The translations under genes were made by a program, and so were the position numbers. Of a DNA stretch of 16,137 nucleotides, positions 1 to 6,466 are shown one piece after another. How positions within the stretch are numbered: position 1 is the stretch's first letter; each line of letters begins with the position of its first letter. The DNA is from Acidimicrobiales bacterium (GTDB taxonomy: Bacteria > Actinomycetota > Acidimicrobiia > Acidimicrobiales > Acidimicrobilacustridaceae), in the NCBI GenBank assembly GCA_023261915.1, contig JALRFT010000095.1, positions 1 through 16,137 on the forward strand. The letters are read 5' to 3'. The notes beneath the pieces were generated by a model, which was given only the letters and a program-made list of their open reading frames with translations, was not told the DNA's origin and did no database searches.

Positions 1-1131
1 GATGATCCGTTTGAGGTCGGTGACCACCAGGGCGATCGTCCCGGCGACCAGCAGGGTGACCAGGCCGACGATCGCGGCAACGTCGGCGGCCGAGGGGGCG
101 AGTTCGAAGAGCGGCCAGGAACGGGCCACCAGGTAGACGCCGGCCGTGACCATGGTGGCGGCGTGGATCAGGGCCGAGACCGGGGTGGGGCCAGCCATGG
201 CGTCCGGCAGCCACGTGTGGAGGGGAACTTGGCCCGACTTCGATGTCACACCGGCGAACAGGCACAAGGCCCCGACGAGCAGCAGCGTCGAATTCGCTGC
301 CCCTGACAGGGCGTATTCATTGATGTGGAAGACATTGAAACTCGTCGCCCCGGCGGCAAAGAAGGTGACGATGATGCCGATGATCAGTCCTGTGTCACCC
401 ACACGGTTTGTGATGAACGCCTTCAACGCCGCGTCGGAGTTCTTCTTCTCCTCCCACCAGTGGCCGATGAGGGCGAACGAACACAGGCCCACGAGTTCCC
501 AGCCCATGAGCATCTGCAGCGTGTTCGACGACAACACGTAGAACAGCATCGAGGCCGTGAACAGGCTCAGGAAGGCGTAGTAGTGGGTGTAGCGGATGTC
601 GCCGTGGACGTACTCACGGGAGTAGACGTGCACCAACAGCGAGATCCCGGTGACGACGAAGAGCATCATCACCGACAGGCCGTCGACGAGGAAACCGAAC
701 TCGAAACTGAAGTCCCCGATGGTGAACCACGTCACGGCGCACACGACCGGCACGGTGACCGTTGCTTCTTCCTCCGCCGTCGCTACTGCGGGAGCGGCGC
801 TCTCACCCTCGGCGAGTCCCACCGGGGCGATGGCCCCTTCCTCGGTGGCGTAGCCGGTCTCACCCGGCTGTTCGCCGGCCGCCGGATTCGGGCGGTACTG
901 CTCATCACCACAGGCTACGACCGAGCCACCGTCAGGGCCCTCGACCCGGTTCACCCACCCGAACACGATCACGAGCGAGAGCAGGAAGCAGAGGCCCACG
1001 GCAACGATGCCCACACCGGACTTGGCCTTCTCGGGCATCCGCTTGCCGAACAGCAGGATCACGAGGAACGACACGACCATGATGGCGGGCAGCAGCCAAG
1101 CACGGGTCAGCATCTCGGTGGCGAAGTCCAT
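1..1131 (-). CDS. nuoL: NuoL, second copy (partial; C-terminus beyond left edge): antiporter-like proton-pumping membrane subunit
   Basis: This is the distal membrane-arm subunit of a complex I, related to Mrp-type antiporters and expected to carry one proton channel. The first 377 codons are visible and the reading frame runs off the window at position 1. Family hallmarks are the VDGLS segment (149-153), MGWELVG with the TM5 glutamate E212, the channel lysine K298 in TSKSGQVPLHTWLPD, and AGPTPVSALIHAATMV with H323 or nearby. The ATG at 1131 lies 12 nt after the nuoK stop with only a weak Shine-Dalgarno (GGGA/CCGAG); a second in-frame ATG lies at 1113. The N-terminal part is odd: the TM5 glutamate sits about 67 residues later than in the module 1 NuoL (E145). 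The extra length is an Ala/Glu/Gly-rich loop at about residues 61-135, flanked by C74 and C131. The rest of the gene, and probably nuoM and nuoN, should follow to the left. Confidence 0.96.
   Translation of the reverse strand, partial: MDFATEMLTRAWLLPAIMVVSFLVILLFGKRMPEKAKSGVGIVAVGLCFLLSLVIVFGWVNRVEGPDGGSVVACGDEQYRPNPAAGEQPGETGYATEEGAIAPVGLAEGESAAPAVATAEEEATVTVPVVCAVTWFTIGDFSFEFGFLVDGLSVMMLFVVTGISLLVHVYSREYVHGDIRYTHYYAFLSLFTASMLFYVLSSNTLQMLMGWELVGLCSFALIGHWWEEKKNSDAALKAFITNRVGDTGLIIGIIVTFFAAGATSFNVFHINEYALSGAANSTLLLVGALCLFAGVTSKSGQVPLHTWLPDAMAGPTPVSALIHAATMVTAGVYLVARSWPLFELAPSAADVAAIVGLVTLLVAGTIALVVTDLKRII
146..168. repeat. 23-nt exact direct repeat shared by the two nuoL genes (copy A)
   Basis: This segment is identical over 23 bases to 10995-11017 and is followed about 27 bases later by a second shared run of about 19 bases (ccatggcgtccggcagcca). 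It encodes the conserved AATMVTA part of the lysine-helix region in both NuoL proteins. The identity most likely reflects strong protein conservation plus shared codon preference. Confidence 0.8.
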
Positions 1132-1143
1132 CTCGGTGTCCCG

Positions 1144-1443
1144 TCAGCCCTTCAGTTGATCGACAGCGTCAATGTCGATGGATCGGCGATTACGGAACAA
1201 CATCAGCACGATGGCAAGACCCACCCCGACCTCGGCGGCAGCCACGGCGATGATGAACAGGGCAAAGGCCTGCCCGGTGGCGTCGGAGAGATAGGTGCCA
1301 AAGGCGATCAGGTTGATATTCACGGCATTGAGGATCAGCTCAATCGACATCAGCACCATCACACCGTTGCGACGGGTGAGGACGCCGTAGACCCCGATGC
1401 AGAAGAGTACGGCGGCGAGAAGCAGGAACTGGTTGAGCAGCAT
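1144..1443 (-). CDS. nuoK: NuoK, second copy: small membrane subunit of complex I
   Basis: This is a 99-residue, three-helix membrane protein, the usual length for NuoK (MrpC-like). It sits in the membrane arm between NuoA/J/H and NuoN and forms part of a proton channel. The two membrane glutamates essential in the family are present as E35 (in MSIELILNAVN) and E71 (in AVAAAEVGVGLAIV). The ATG at 1443 is embedded in a TGATG junction with the preceding nuoJ, a 1-nt overlap that implies translational coupling. About half of its residues match the NuoK of module 1 by eye, with a different N-terminus and C-terminal tail, so the two copies diverged long ago. The identification is secure. Assignment to a particular complex rests on position. 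Confidence 0.96.
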   Translation of the reverse strand: MLLNQFLLLAAVLFCIGVYGVLTRRNGVMVLMSIELILNAVNINLIAFGTYLSDATGQAFALFIIAVAAAEVGVGLAIVLMLFRNRRSIDIDAVDQLKG

Positions 1444-1979
1444 CAGTCCCTCCTCGCCAACACGATGGCGCCGGTGAGCGCCGCCAACAGGAGCACGGAC
1501 ACGACCTCGAAGGGAATGAGGTAGGTCAGAAACAAGGAGTCGGCAACCTGGGCCGTGGTCTGACCCAGTTCGGCAGTGCTCCGACCGACCACCTCGAGCT
1601 CGGTGGACCCGAAGTACCCCCACAGTGAGTAGGCCATGAGGCCGAACATGGCCACGGCGATCACCAGTGCCGGGATCCGCATCCGCTCGTTGACCGTCTC
1701 CCCCTCACCAAGGCGGGCCCGGGTCAGCATGATGCCGAACAGGAACAGCACGACGATGGCGCCGATGTAGACCAACACCTGCACGATCGCAGTGAACTCG
1801 GCCGCGAGAAGGATGTAGAGCCCAGCGATCCCGGCGAGCACCACGACCAGCCACAGAGCGGCGTGGACGACGTTCTCGGTCGTCACCAGGCGCACACCGG
1901 CCACCACCACTCCGAGGGCGATGATGGCGAAGGCGATGTTCTGAGCCACGAGGACTTCAGTGACGGCGAGGACGCTCAT
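1443..1979 (-). CDS. nuoJ: NuoJ, second copy: membrane subunit of complex I
   Basis: This is a 178-residue membrane protein with five predicted hydrophobic segments, a typical NuoJ size. It lies in the membrane arm beside NuoA, NuoH and NuoK. The diagnostic third helix is present at about residues 61-85 (EFTAIVQVLVYIGAIVV, then LFLFGIML), including Y71 and G73, where the family shows a helix distortion used in coupling. E61 matches the glutamate often seen at the start of this helix; module 1 NuoJ has glutamine there. The ATG at 1979 overlaps the nuoI stop by 4 nt (ATGA), and its own stop overlaps the next nuoK by 1 nt. The copy lacks the long acidic C-terminal tail of the module 1 NuoJ. Confidence 0.95.
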   Translation of the reverse strand: MSVLAVTEVLVAQNIAFAIIALGVVVAGVRLVTTENVVHAALWLVVVLAGIAGLYILLAAEFTAIVQVLVYIGAIVVLFLFGIMLTRARLGEGETVNERMRIPALVIAVAMFGLMAYSLWGYFGSTELEVVGRSTAELGQTTAQVADSLFLTYLIPFEVVSVLLLAALTGAIVLARRD

Positions 1980-2482
1980 CGGGGCACCTTCTTGCCCTTG
2001 GCCTCGCTACCCGCCTCGTACGCCTCGAAGTCCGGGACGGTCTCCATCCACTCGCCCAACCGCTCTTTCTCGTGGAGCAGGTCCGCGATGCTGACCTCGG
2101 AGAATTCGTACTCGGGGCTCCAGAACAGGGCCTCGAAGGGGCAGACCTCGACGCAGATGCCGCAGTACATGCACAGTGAGTAGTCAATGGCGAAACGGTC
2201 CAACTGGTTGACCTGACGGGGCTTGCCCCCCGCCCGGCGGGGCGGAGCCAGCGTCTTGTGGGCCTCGATGTAGATGCACCAGTCGGGGCACTCACGGGAA
2301 CACAGCATGCACGCCGTGCAGTTCTCCTCGTGCAGGGCAATCACGCCACGCGCCCGCGGTGACGGCTCTTCCTTCTCGTGGGGATACTGCACGGTGGCCG
2401 GACCCCCCGAAGGCTTGAGGGTCTCGACCATGGTGCGGAACGTCACGCCGAGGCCTTTGACCATGCCGGGAACCTTGGGCAT
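1976..2482 (-). CDS. nuoI: NuoI, second copy: 2x[4Fe-4S] ferredoxin-like subunit
   Basis: This 168-residue iron-sulfur subunit relays electrons to the terminal cluster in NuoB. Both 4Fe-4S binding motifs are complete: C55, C58, C61, C65 (CTACMLCSRECP) and C104, C107, C110, C114 (CMYCGICVEVCP). The amphipathic N-terminal segment that lies on the membrane precedes them. The ATG at 2482 was chosen because a perfect AGGAGGT lies 6 nt upstream; a GTG 30 nt further upstream would place that ribosome binding site inside the coding region. It follows nuoH after a 34-nt gap and overlaps nuoJ by 4 nt. With no nuoE, nuoF or nuoG in this module, this protein would be the first conserved electron entry point of a donor-less complex, so a soluble ferredoxin-type or other donor is possible but unproven. 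Confidence 0.96.
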   Translation of the reverse strand: MPKVPGMVKGLGVTFRTMVETLKPSGGPATVQYPHEKEEPSPRARGVIALHEENCTACMLCSRECPDWCIYIEAHKTLAPPRRAGGKPRQVNQLDRFAIDYSLCMYCGICVEVCPFEALFWSPEYEFSEVSIADLLHEKERLGEWMETVPDFEAYEAGSEAKGKKVPR

Positions 2483-2488
2483 CAGACC

Positions 2489-2495
2489 ACCTCCT
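2489..2495 (-). promoter_or_regulatory. Strong Shine-Dalgarno site for the second nuoI
   Basis: The minus strand reads AGGAGGT followed by GGTCTG and then ATG. This is a full match to the anti-Shine-Dalgarno core with 6-nt spacing. It settles the nuoI start at 2482 and is the strongest ribosome binding site seen in the window, fitting a gene that is not coupled to its predecessor by overlap. Confidence 0.85.
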
Positions 2496-2516
2496 CGAAA
2501 CGCAGTGTGCACCGGC

Positions 2517-3554
2517 TCACAGCACGACCACCAGGATGCCGGTGATGGTGATGTTGGCGAGCGCCAGGGGAATCAGGTACTTCCATGCGAACCGCTGCAA
2601 CTGATCCTCGCGGAAACGGGGGTAGGTGAAGCGGAACCAGAAGATGAGGAAGGCCACCACCATGATCTTGACGAACAGGGCAATGGGTCCGACGACGTTG
2701 GCCAACGCCGAGTTGGGATCCACTCCGGGAACCCACCAGCCACCGAGGAAGAGGGTGGCAGCGATGGCGGCGAAGGCGAAGGCGGTGGCGAACTCGCCGA
2801 GGAAGAAGAACAGGAACCGGAAACCCGTGTACTCGACGTGGAACCCACCGACCACCTCCGACTCGGCCACCGGCATGTCGAATGGCGGCTGGGTCAGCTC
2901 GGCCTGGATGGCGGCCATGAAGATGAAGAACGCCAGGACCTGAGTGATGACGAACGGCAGGCCGAGCCCACCGAAACCAAACATCGAACCATCGGCCTGG
3001 GCCCAGACGATGTCCTGCATCGACAGTGAGCCCGCCTGAATGACGACCCCCATGACGGCGAGGATCAAGGGCAGCTCGTAAGCGATCAACTGCCCACCGG
3101 CGCGCAGGCCGCCCATGAGGGCGTACTTGTTCGACGACGCCCAGCCGGCCATGAGCACGCCGACCACCGAGAGCGACGACACGGCCATGGCGAAAAAGAT
3201 GCCGGTGGGAAGGTTCTCGATGACCAGATCGGGCCCCGCCGGGAGGATCACGTAGGTCAGGAACGTGCTGGCCAGCACCACGACCGGCGCAGCCTTGAAC
3301 ACGAAACGGTCGGCCCGGTCAGGAATGATGTCTTCCTTCTGGAGGAACTTCAGCCCGTCGGCCGCCAACTGCAGGAGCCCCCGGGGACCGGCCTCTTGGG
3401 GGCCCATCCGGCTCTGCATCCACGACATCATCTTGAACAGGAAGACGATGCCGAGAATCAGCGCCGTCGTCGGGATCAGCACGGCCGCAACGAGAACCTT
3501 GATGAGGGTCTGCTGCCAGTACGCAAGCTCGATGGCGAAGATCAGTCCGCTCAC
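2517..3554 (-). CDS. nuoH: NuoH, second copy (variant): quinone-site membrane subunit
   Basis: This 345-residue, mostly hydrophobic protein anchors the peripheral arm to the membrane and forms much of the quinone channel with NuoB and NuoD. Family features are SRMGPQEAGPRGLLQLAADG (48-67), the KEDIIPD motif, AGWASSNKY, and the charged loop AELTQPPFDMPVAESEVVGG. Two normally conserved features differ. The ERK at the end of the first helix, seen in module 1 NuoH at E52-R53-K54, reads LFK here. The arginine of the usual NRPPFD is glutamine (TQPPFD). From memory these changes recur in NuoH of donor-less actinobacterial nuo clusters, so they may be a clade signature. The GTG start at 3554 overlaps the nuoD stop by 4 nt, leaving no room for nuoE, F or G. 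Confidence 0.95.
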   Translation of the reverse strand: MSGLIFAIELAYWQQTLIKVLVAAVLIPTTALILGIVFLFKMMSWMQSRMGPQEAGPRGLLQLAADGLKFLQKEDIIPDRADRFVFKAAPVVVLASTFLTYVILPAGPDLVIENLPTGIFFAMAVSSLSVVGVLMAGWASSNKYALMGGLRAGGQLIAYELPLILAVMGVVIQAGSLSMQDIVWAQADGSMFGFGGLGLPFVITQVLAFFIFMAAIQAELTQPPFDMPVAESEVVGGFHVEYTGFRFLFFFLGEFATAFAFAAIAATLFLGGWWVPGVDPNSALANVVGPIALFVKIMVVAFLIFWFRFTYPRFREDQLQRFAWKYLIPLALANITITGILVVVL

Positions 3555-4726
3555 CGGTCAATGTCTCCGAGAATGAAGTAGAGCGAGGCGAGGATCGTGA
3601 TGACGTCGGGAACGAAGACCCCGCGGGTCACCCACGGGACCACTGAGATGTTGTTGAACGAGGCCGAACGGATCTTGACCCGGAACGGCACGAGATCACC
3701 CTTGGACACCACGTAGTAGCCCATCTCGCCGAGGGGATTCTCGGTGGCGACCCACGCCTCGCCTTCGGGCACCTTGATGATGCGGGGCACCTTCGCCATG
3801 ATCGGACCGGCAGGGATCGAGTCGAGGAGCTGGTCCACGATGTGGGTCGACTCGCGGACCTCCTGCAACCGAATCCAGGTGCGGGCGTAGGAGTCACCGT
3901 CAGGGTGCGTCCACACCTTCCAGTCGGCGAGGTCGTAGGACAGCCCCGGCGGACAGGCGTCACGACGGAGGTCCCAGTCGACGCCGGTGGCCCGCAGGTT
4001 GGCACCCGACATGCCGTAGCTGGTGGCGATATCGGTCGGAATGACGCCGATACCTCGAGTGCGGGCCTGGAAGATCTCGTTGCCGAGCACCAGTTCCTCG
4101 AACTCGTCGCACAGGCGGCGCATCCGTTCCATGGCGAGGTGGGTCTCGGCGATCCAGCCCTTGGGGAGATCGTCCTTGAGGCCGCCGATACGGTCGAAGT
4201 TGGGGTGGAACCGTCCACCGGTCGCCGCCTCGATCTGGTTGAGGACGAACTCGCGGTCCCGGAAGGCGTAGAAGCCGATGGTGATGCCACCAAGCTGAAT
4301 GCCGAGGTCGCCGAGGAACAGCGAGATGTTCCCCAGTCGGGACAGTTCAAAGAGAATGGTCCGGATCACCTGCGCCCGTGGCGGCGCCTCGACGTCCATC
4401 AACTTCTCGGCCGCAAGGATGAAGGGCACCTCGTTGGCGAAACTTCCCAGCCAGTCGATCCGGTTGATGAGGGTGGTCACCTGCGGGTAGGTGCGGACCT
4501 CACACAGCTTCTCGTAGCCGCGATGCATGTAGCCGGGGATCGGTTCGCACCGGACAACCTGCTCACCATCGAGCTGGGCGACGATGCGCAATGTGCCGTG
4601 GGTGGCGGGGTGCTGGGGACCCATGTTCAGGGTCATCCCGTCCTCGGTCTCAAACTGCAGATTCACCCGGGCGTCGGCCGCCTGGGCCGCCACGTAGGCC
4701 ATCTTCTGGGAGTCAGTGACGGTCAC
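3551..4726 (-). CDS. nuoD: NuoD: 49-kDa quinone-site subunit
   Basis: This 391-residue hydrophilic subunit, related to the large subunit of NiFe hydrogenases, forms the quinone-reducing pocket with NuoB. MGPQHPATHGTLR (35-47) contains H39 and H43; H43 corresponds to the histidine that contacts the quinone headgroup. Y80 in VRTYPQ matches the second conserved headgroup ligand. SASFNNISV lies near the C-terminus and the protein ends with the near-universal GDIDR. No hydrogenase-type metal cysteines remain, as expected for complex I. The GTG start at 4726 overlaps the nuoC stop by 4 nt, and its own stop overlaps nuoH by 4 nt. It is a separate gene, not fused to nuoC. It is the only nuoD in the window, so it is unclear whether module 1 has its own. 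Confidence 0.97.
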   Translation of the reverse strand: MTVTDSQKMAYVAAQAADARVNLQFETEDGMTLNMGPQHPATHGTLRIVAQLDGEQVVRCEPIPGYMHRGYEKLCEVRTYPQVTTLINRIDWLGSFANEVPFILAAEKLMDVEAPPRAQVIRTILFELSRLGNISLFLGDLGIQLGGITIGFYAFRDREFVLNQIEAATGGRFHPNFDRIGGLKDDLPKGWIAETHLAMERMRRLCDEFEELVLGNEIFQARTRGIGVIPTDIATSYGMSGANLRATGVDWDLRRDACPPGLSYDLADWKVWTHPDGDSYARTWIRLQEVRESTHIVDQLLDSIPAGPIMAKVPRIIKVPEGEAWVATENPLGEMGYYVVSKGDLVPFRVKIRSASFNNISVVPWVTRGVFVPDVITILASLYFILGDIDR

Positions 4727-5421
4727 GACGCACCTGCCTCATCGCCGTCGGCTTCCTCGTCGGCGCCGGGCATCGGCTCGACGTCGACGATGCCGGGCCA
4801 CGGCTTGACCCTCCGGGCCAGAAGCGGGAAGTCCTTGCGGAGCGGGTTCCCCTCGAAGGCTCCCGGGAGGTAGAGGTGCACGAGGTTGCGGTTCCCGGTG
4901 AACGAGATTCCGAACATCTCCCACGTCTCTCGTTCGTGCCATTCAGCCCCGAGGAACGTCCCTGTCCACGTGGGGGCGGAGAGGTCCTCATCGGGGAGAT
5001 CAGCCTTGAACGTCACACCGATGTGCTCGTCAATGTCGAACAGGCGCGCCAGGAGCTGGAACCTCGTGTCGCCACCGGCGTAGCCGGTGACGATGGGGGC
5101 GGGCTCACTGGAGGACGCACCAGCATCGAGATCCTCTTGGGCGTCCATATCCCGACCGAATGGCGACGGGAGCCAGTCGATGGCTGACAGGAAGTCGAAG
5201 AAGCGAAGGCCAAGCCGATTGCGAGACGCCTCGGCGACCTCAGCCCATGCCTCACGGTTCACCCGCACCCAGAGGTCGTCACCCGGACGGATGTGAGTCT
5301 CGACCACGGCGTCGCCGAGCACGGTGGTCAGGCGCTCCGCAAGGGCCTCACGACGCTCGTCACGAACGGCCTCGACGACGTCCTCGGACGACTCGGTGGT
5401 GGGAGTGTCAGCCGACGACAA
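4723..5421 (-). CDS. nuoC: NuoC: 30-kDa peripheral subunit
   Basis: This hydrophilic subunit (232 residues from the chosen start) packs against NuoD and helps assemble the peripheral arm. The 30-kDa signature is complete at residues 161-200, beginning WHERETWEMFGI and ending GNPLRKDFPL. The start is uncertain. A TTG at 5421 has GGAAGG 9 nt upstream and gives an N-terminus of MSSADTPTT. A GTG at 5430 gives three more residues but sits directly against that GGAAGG, too close for normal use. Either way the gene begins inside the end of nuoB. Two regions look elaborated: an acidic, Ser/Ala-rich insertion at about residues 86-118 and an acidic tail (215-230). It is coupled to nuoD by a GTGA overlap. 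Confidence 0.93.
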   Translation of the reverse strand: MSSADTPTTESSEDVVEAVRDERREALAERLTTVLGDAVVETHIRPGDDLWVRVNREAWAEVAEASRNRLGLRFFDFLSAIDWLPSPFGRDMDAQEDLDAGASSSEPAPIVTGYAGGDTRFQLLARLFDIDEHIGVTFKADLPDEDLSAPTWTGTFLGAEWHERETWEMFGISFTGNRNLVHLYLPGAFEGNPLRKDFPLLARRVKPWPGIVDVEPMPGADEEADGDEAGAS

Positions 5422-5908
5422 TCGGATCACCCTTCCAGCGGTCAGCCATGTCCTCACGACCGATGCGCTCCTGCAACAAGACGATGCCCTCGAGCAGCGC
5501 CTCCGGCCGGGGAGGACACCCGGGCACGTAAACGTCGACGGGGATGATCTGGTCGACGCCCTTGGTGACCGAATACGAGTCCCAGTAGGGACCACCGCAG
5601 TTGGCACACGATCCCATTGAGATGACGTACTTGGGATCGGGCATCTGGTCGTAGAGGCGCTTGACCGCCGGAGCCATCTTGTCGGTCACCGTGCCGGAGA
5701 TGACGACGAGGTCCGCCTGACGAGGGCTGGCGGGGAACGGGATGACCCCGAGGCGCATCACGTCATAGCGGGGCGAAGCGAACGCCGAACCCATCTCAAT
5801 GGCGCAGCAGGCCAGACCCCACTGGTACACCCACAGCGAGTACTTGCGGCTCAGGCTGAGCAACTGGGTCAGGGGCTTGGGGAGCTTGCCGCTCTCGACG
5901 AGGCCCAT
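5408..5908 (-). CDS. nuoB: NuoB: N2-cluster (PSST) subunit
   Basis: This 166-residue subunit holds the terminal [4Fe-4S] cluster N2 that reduces quinone. The cluster ligands are visible: the tandem C34-C35 in GLACCAIEMG, C101 in SMGSCANCGG, and C131 in YVPGCPPRPEAL. The 30-residue spacing between C101 and C131 matches mitochondrial-type sequences; many NuoB, including Mycobacterium as remembered, have 29. C104 is an extra cysteine close to the cluster. The ATG at 5908 was chosen because GGGGGAGG lies 5 nt upstream; the frame continues further back, overlapping nuoA, without supporting features. The 31-nt gap after nuoA and the overlap with nuoC place it as the second gene of module 2. Confidence 0.97.
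   Translation of the reverse strand: MGLVESGKLPKPLTQLLSLSRKYSLWVYQWGLACCAIEMGSAFASPRYDVMRLGVIPFPASPRQADLVVISGTVTDKMAPAVKRLYDQMPDPKYVISMGSCANCGGPYWDSYSVTKGVDQIIPVDVYVPGCPPRPEALLEGIVLLQERIGREDMADRWKGDPIVVG
5431..5436 (-). promoter_or_regulatory. Probable Shine-Dalgarno site for nuoC, inside nuoB
   Basis: The minus strand reads GGAAGG, then 9 nt, then TTG. The site lies within the last codons of nuoB and is immediately adjacent to the alternative GTG. The spacing favours TTG at 5421 as the nuoC start, but a longer spacing than the optimum leaves doubt. Confidence 0.5.
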
Positions 5909-5913
5909 CAGTG

Positions 5914-5921
5914 CCTCCCCC
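5914..5921 (-). promoter_or_regulatory. Shine-Dalgarno site for nuoB
   Basis: The minus strand reads GGGGGAGG, then CACTG, then ATG. This purine-rich run with 5-nt spacing supports 5908 as the nuoB start over earlier codons in the same frame. Confidence 0.75.
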
Positions 5922-5939
5922 GACCCGACACGGCACCTG

Positions 5940-6410
5940 TCACATCCACCGCAGCACCTTCTTCCGCCAGGCGTACACGAGACCCAGAGCCAGCACTGCA
6001 ATGAACAGCAGCATCTTGACGAGGCCGTAGGAACCATAGGGGGCGAGGACCTCAAAGACGTTGCCCGAGGAATCAACGAGCTCTGTCTCGCCATCGAGGC
6101 GGGTGGCCCACGGGAAGATGAACACCGCCTCCACGTCAAAGATCACGAAGAGCAAGGCGAAGATGTAATACCGGACCTGCGTCTGAGGCCACGCTTCACC
6201 CACCGGGTCCACGCCGGACTCGTAGGTGAGGTACTTGCCCGGCTGGGGACGATTCGGTCGGATGAACGAGCCGACGCCGAGCAGGGTGGCCACCATCCCG
6301 AGGGCCAGCAGGCCAAAGATGGCGACCGTCAGGTAACTACGTACGAAGTCCGAGTAGGACTCGCCGGCCGTCGTCACCGACAACAACGGGGAGATGTCGG
6401 TCAGCAGCAT
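5940..6410 (-). CDS. nuoA: NuoA: small membrane subunit at the quinone-site junction
   Basis: This 156-residue protein with three hydrophobic helices (about 25-47, 79-101, 127-147) stabilises the junction between NuoH, NuoJ, NuoK and the quinone site. It has the family markers KYLTYESGVDPVG (59-71) and IFDVEAVFIFPWA (90-102), including D92 and E94. The loop after the second helix (103-123) is longer than in compact NuoA proteins. The ATG at 6410 is the earliest possible start because an in-frame TAG lies 15 nt upstream. It has no clear Shine-Dalgarno, and its start codon is overlapped by the end of a 21-codon micro-ORF, so translation may depend on coupling to nuoN. It is the first gene of module 2, following the end of a complete H-N set. 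Confidence 0.95.
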   Translation of the reverse strand: MLLTDISPLLSVTTAGESYSDFVRSYLTVAIFGLLALGMVATLLGVGSFIRPNRPQPGKYLTYESGVDPVGEAWPQTQVRYYIFALLFVIFDVEAVFIFPWATRLDGETELVDSSGNVFEVLAPYGSYGLVKMLLFIAVLALGLVYAWRKKVLRWM

Positions 6411-6466
6411 CGGGTCTCGACACTAGTGAATTCGTGGATAGCCCGGGAAATCTCTGCGGGTGCCAT
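6401..6466 (-). CDS. Candidate 21-residue coupling micro-ORF bridging the two nuo modules
   Basis: The minus strand has an ATG whose A is the last base of the nuoN stop (TGATG), the same junction used by several real genes here. It opens 21 codons (beginning MAPAEISRAIHEF, ending TRCC) and stops with a TGA that lies 7 nt inside nuoA. It has no recognisable domain or membrane segment. It could keep ribosomes moving across the only sizeable gap in the cluster and so couple nuoA to nuoN. Such a short frame could equally be chance. No function is claimed. Confidence 0.25.
   Translation of the reverse strand: MAPAEISRAIHEFTSVETRCC
6411..6465 (-). other. 55-nt spacer between module 1 and module 2
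   Basis: This is the longest stretch between recognised genes. On the minus strand it contains neither a hairpin followed by a T-run nor a convincing -35/-10 pair. Short palindromes (CCCGGG, GAATTC, CACTAGTG) are present but do not form a strong stem. It therefore shows no evidence of ending transcription after nuoN or starting it before nuoA, although an actinobacterial promoter with a poor -35 box would be hard to exclude. Confidence 0.6.

Noticed and set aside
325..1524. Long plus-strand open frame (about 400 codons) opposite the second nuoL and nuoK
   Set aside because: It is antisense to two confidently identified genes and its composition (many His, Asp, Glu, Gln, Gly) is typical of the reverse complement of membrane-protein genes in high-G+C DNA. 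No domain is recognisable.
2483..2512. Upstream GTG start for the second nuoI (10 extra residues)
   Set aside because: It would place a perfect AGGAGGT inside the coding sequence, whereas the ATG at 2482 sits 6 nt downstream of that site and starts a normal NuoI N-terminus.
3551..4726. NiFe-hydrogenase large subunit or hydrogenase-type (Hyc/Mbh) complex
   Set aside because: NuoD lacks metal-binding CxxC pairs and ends in GDIDR. NuoB, NuoA, NuoJ and NuoK are all of complex I type, so a hydrogenase is excluded.
6421..6434. CACTAGTGAATTCG in the module spacer resembles a common cloning-vector polylinker (SpeI/EcoRI)
   Set aside because: The match as remembered is only 14 bases and both flanks diverge at once. 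The bases lie in a spacer continuous with intact genes on both sides. Chance is the simplest reading, though its location at the module boundary makes a read-level check of the join reasonable.
6411..6465. Possible terminator or promoter between nuoN and nuoA
   Set aside because: There is no GC-rich hairpin followed by a T-run, and no paired -35/-10 elements that could be distinguished from background. Only short palindromes are present.
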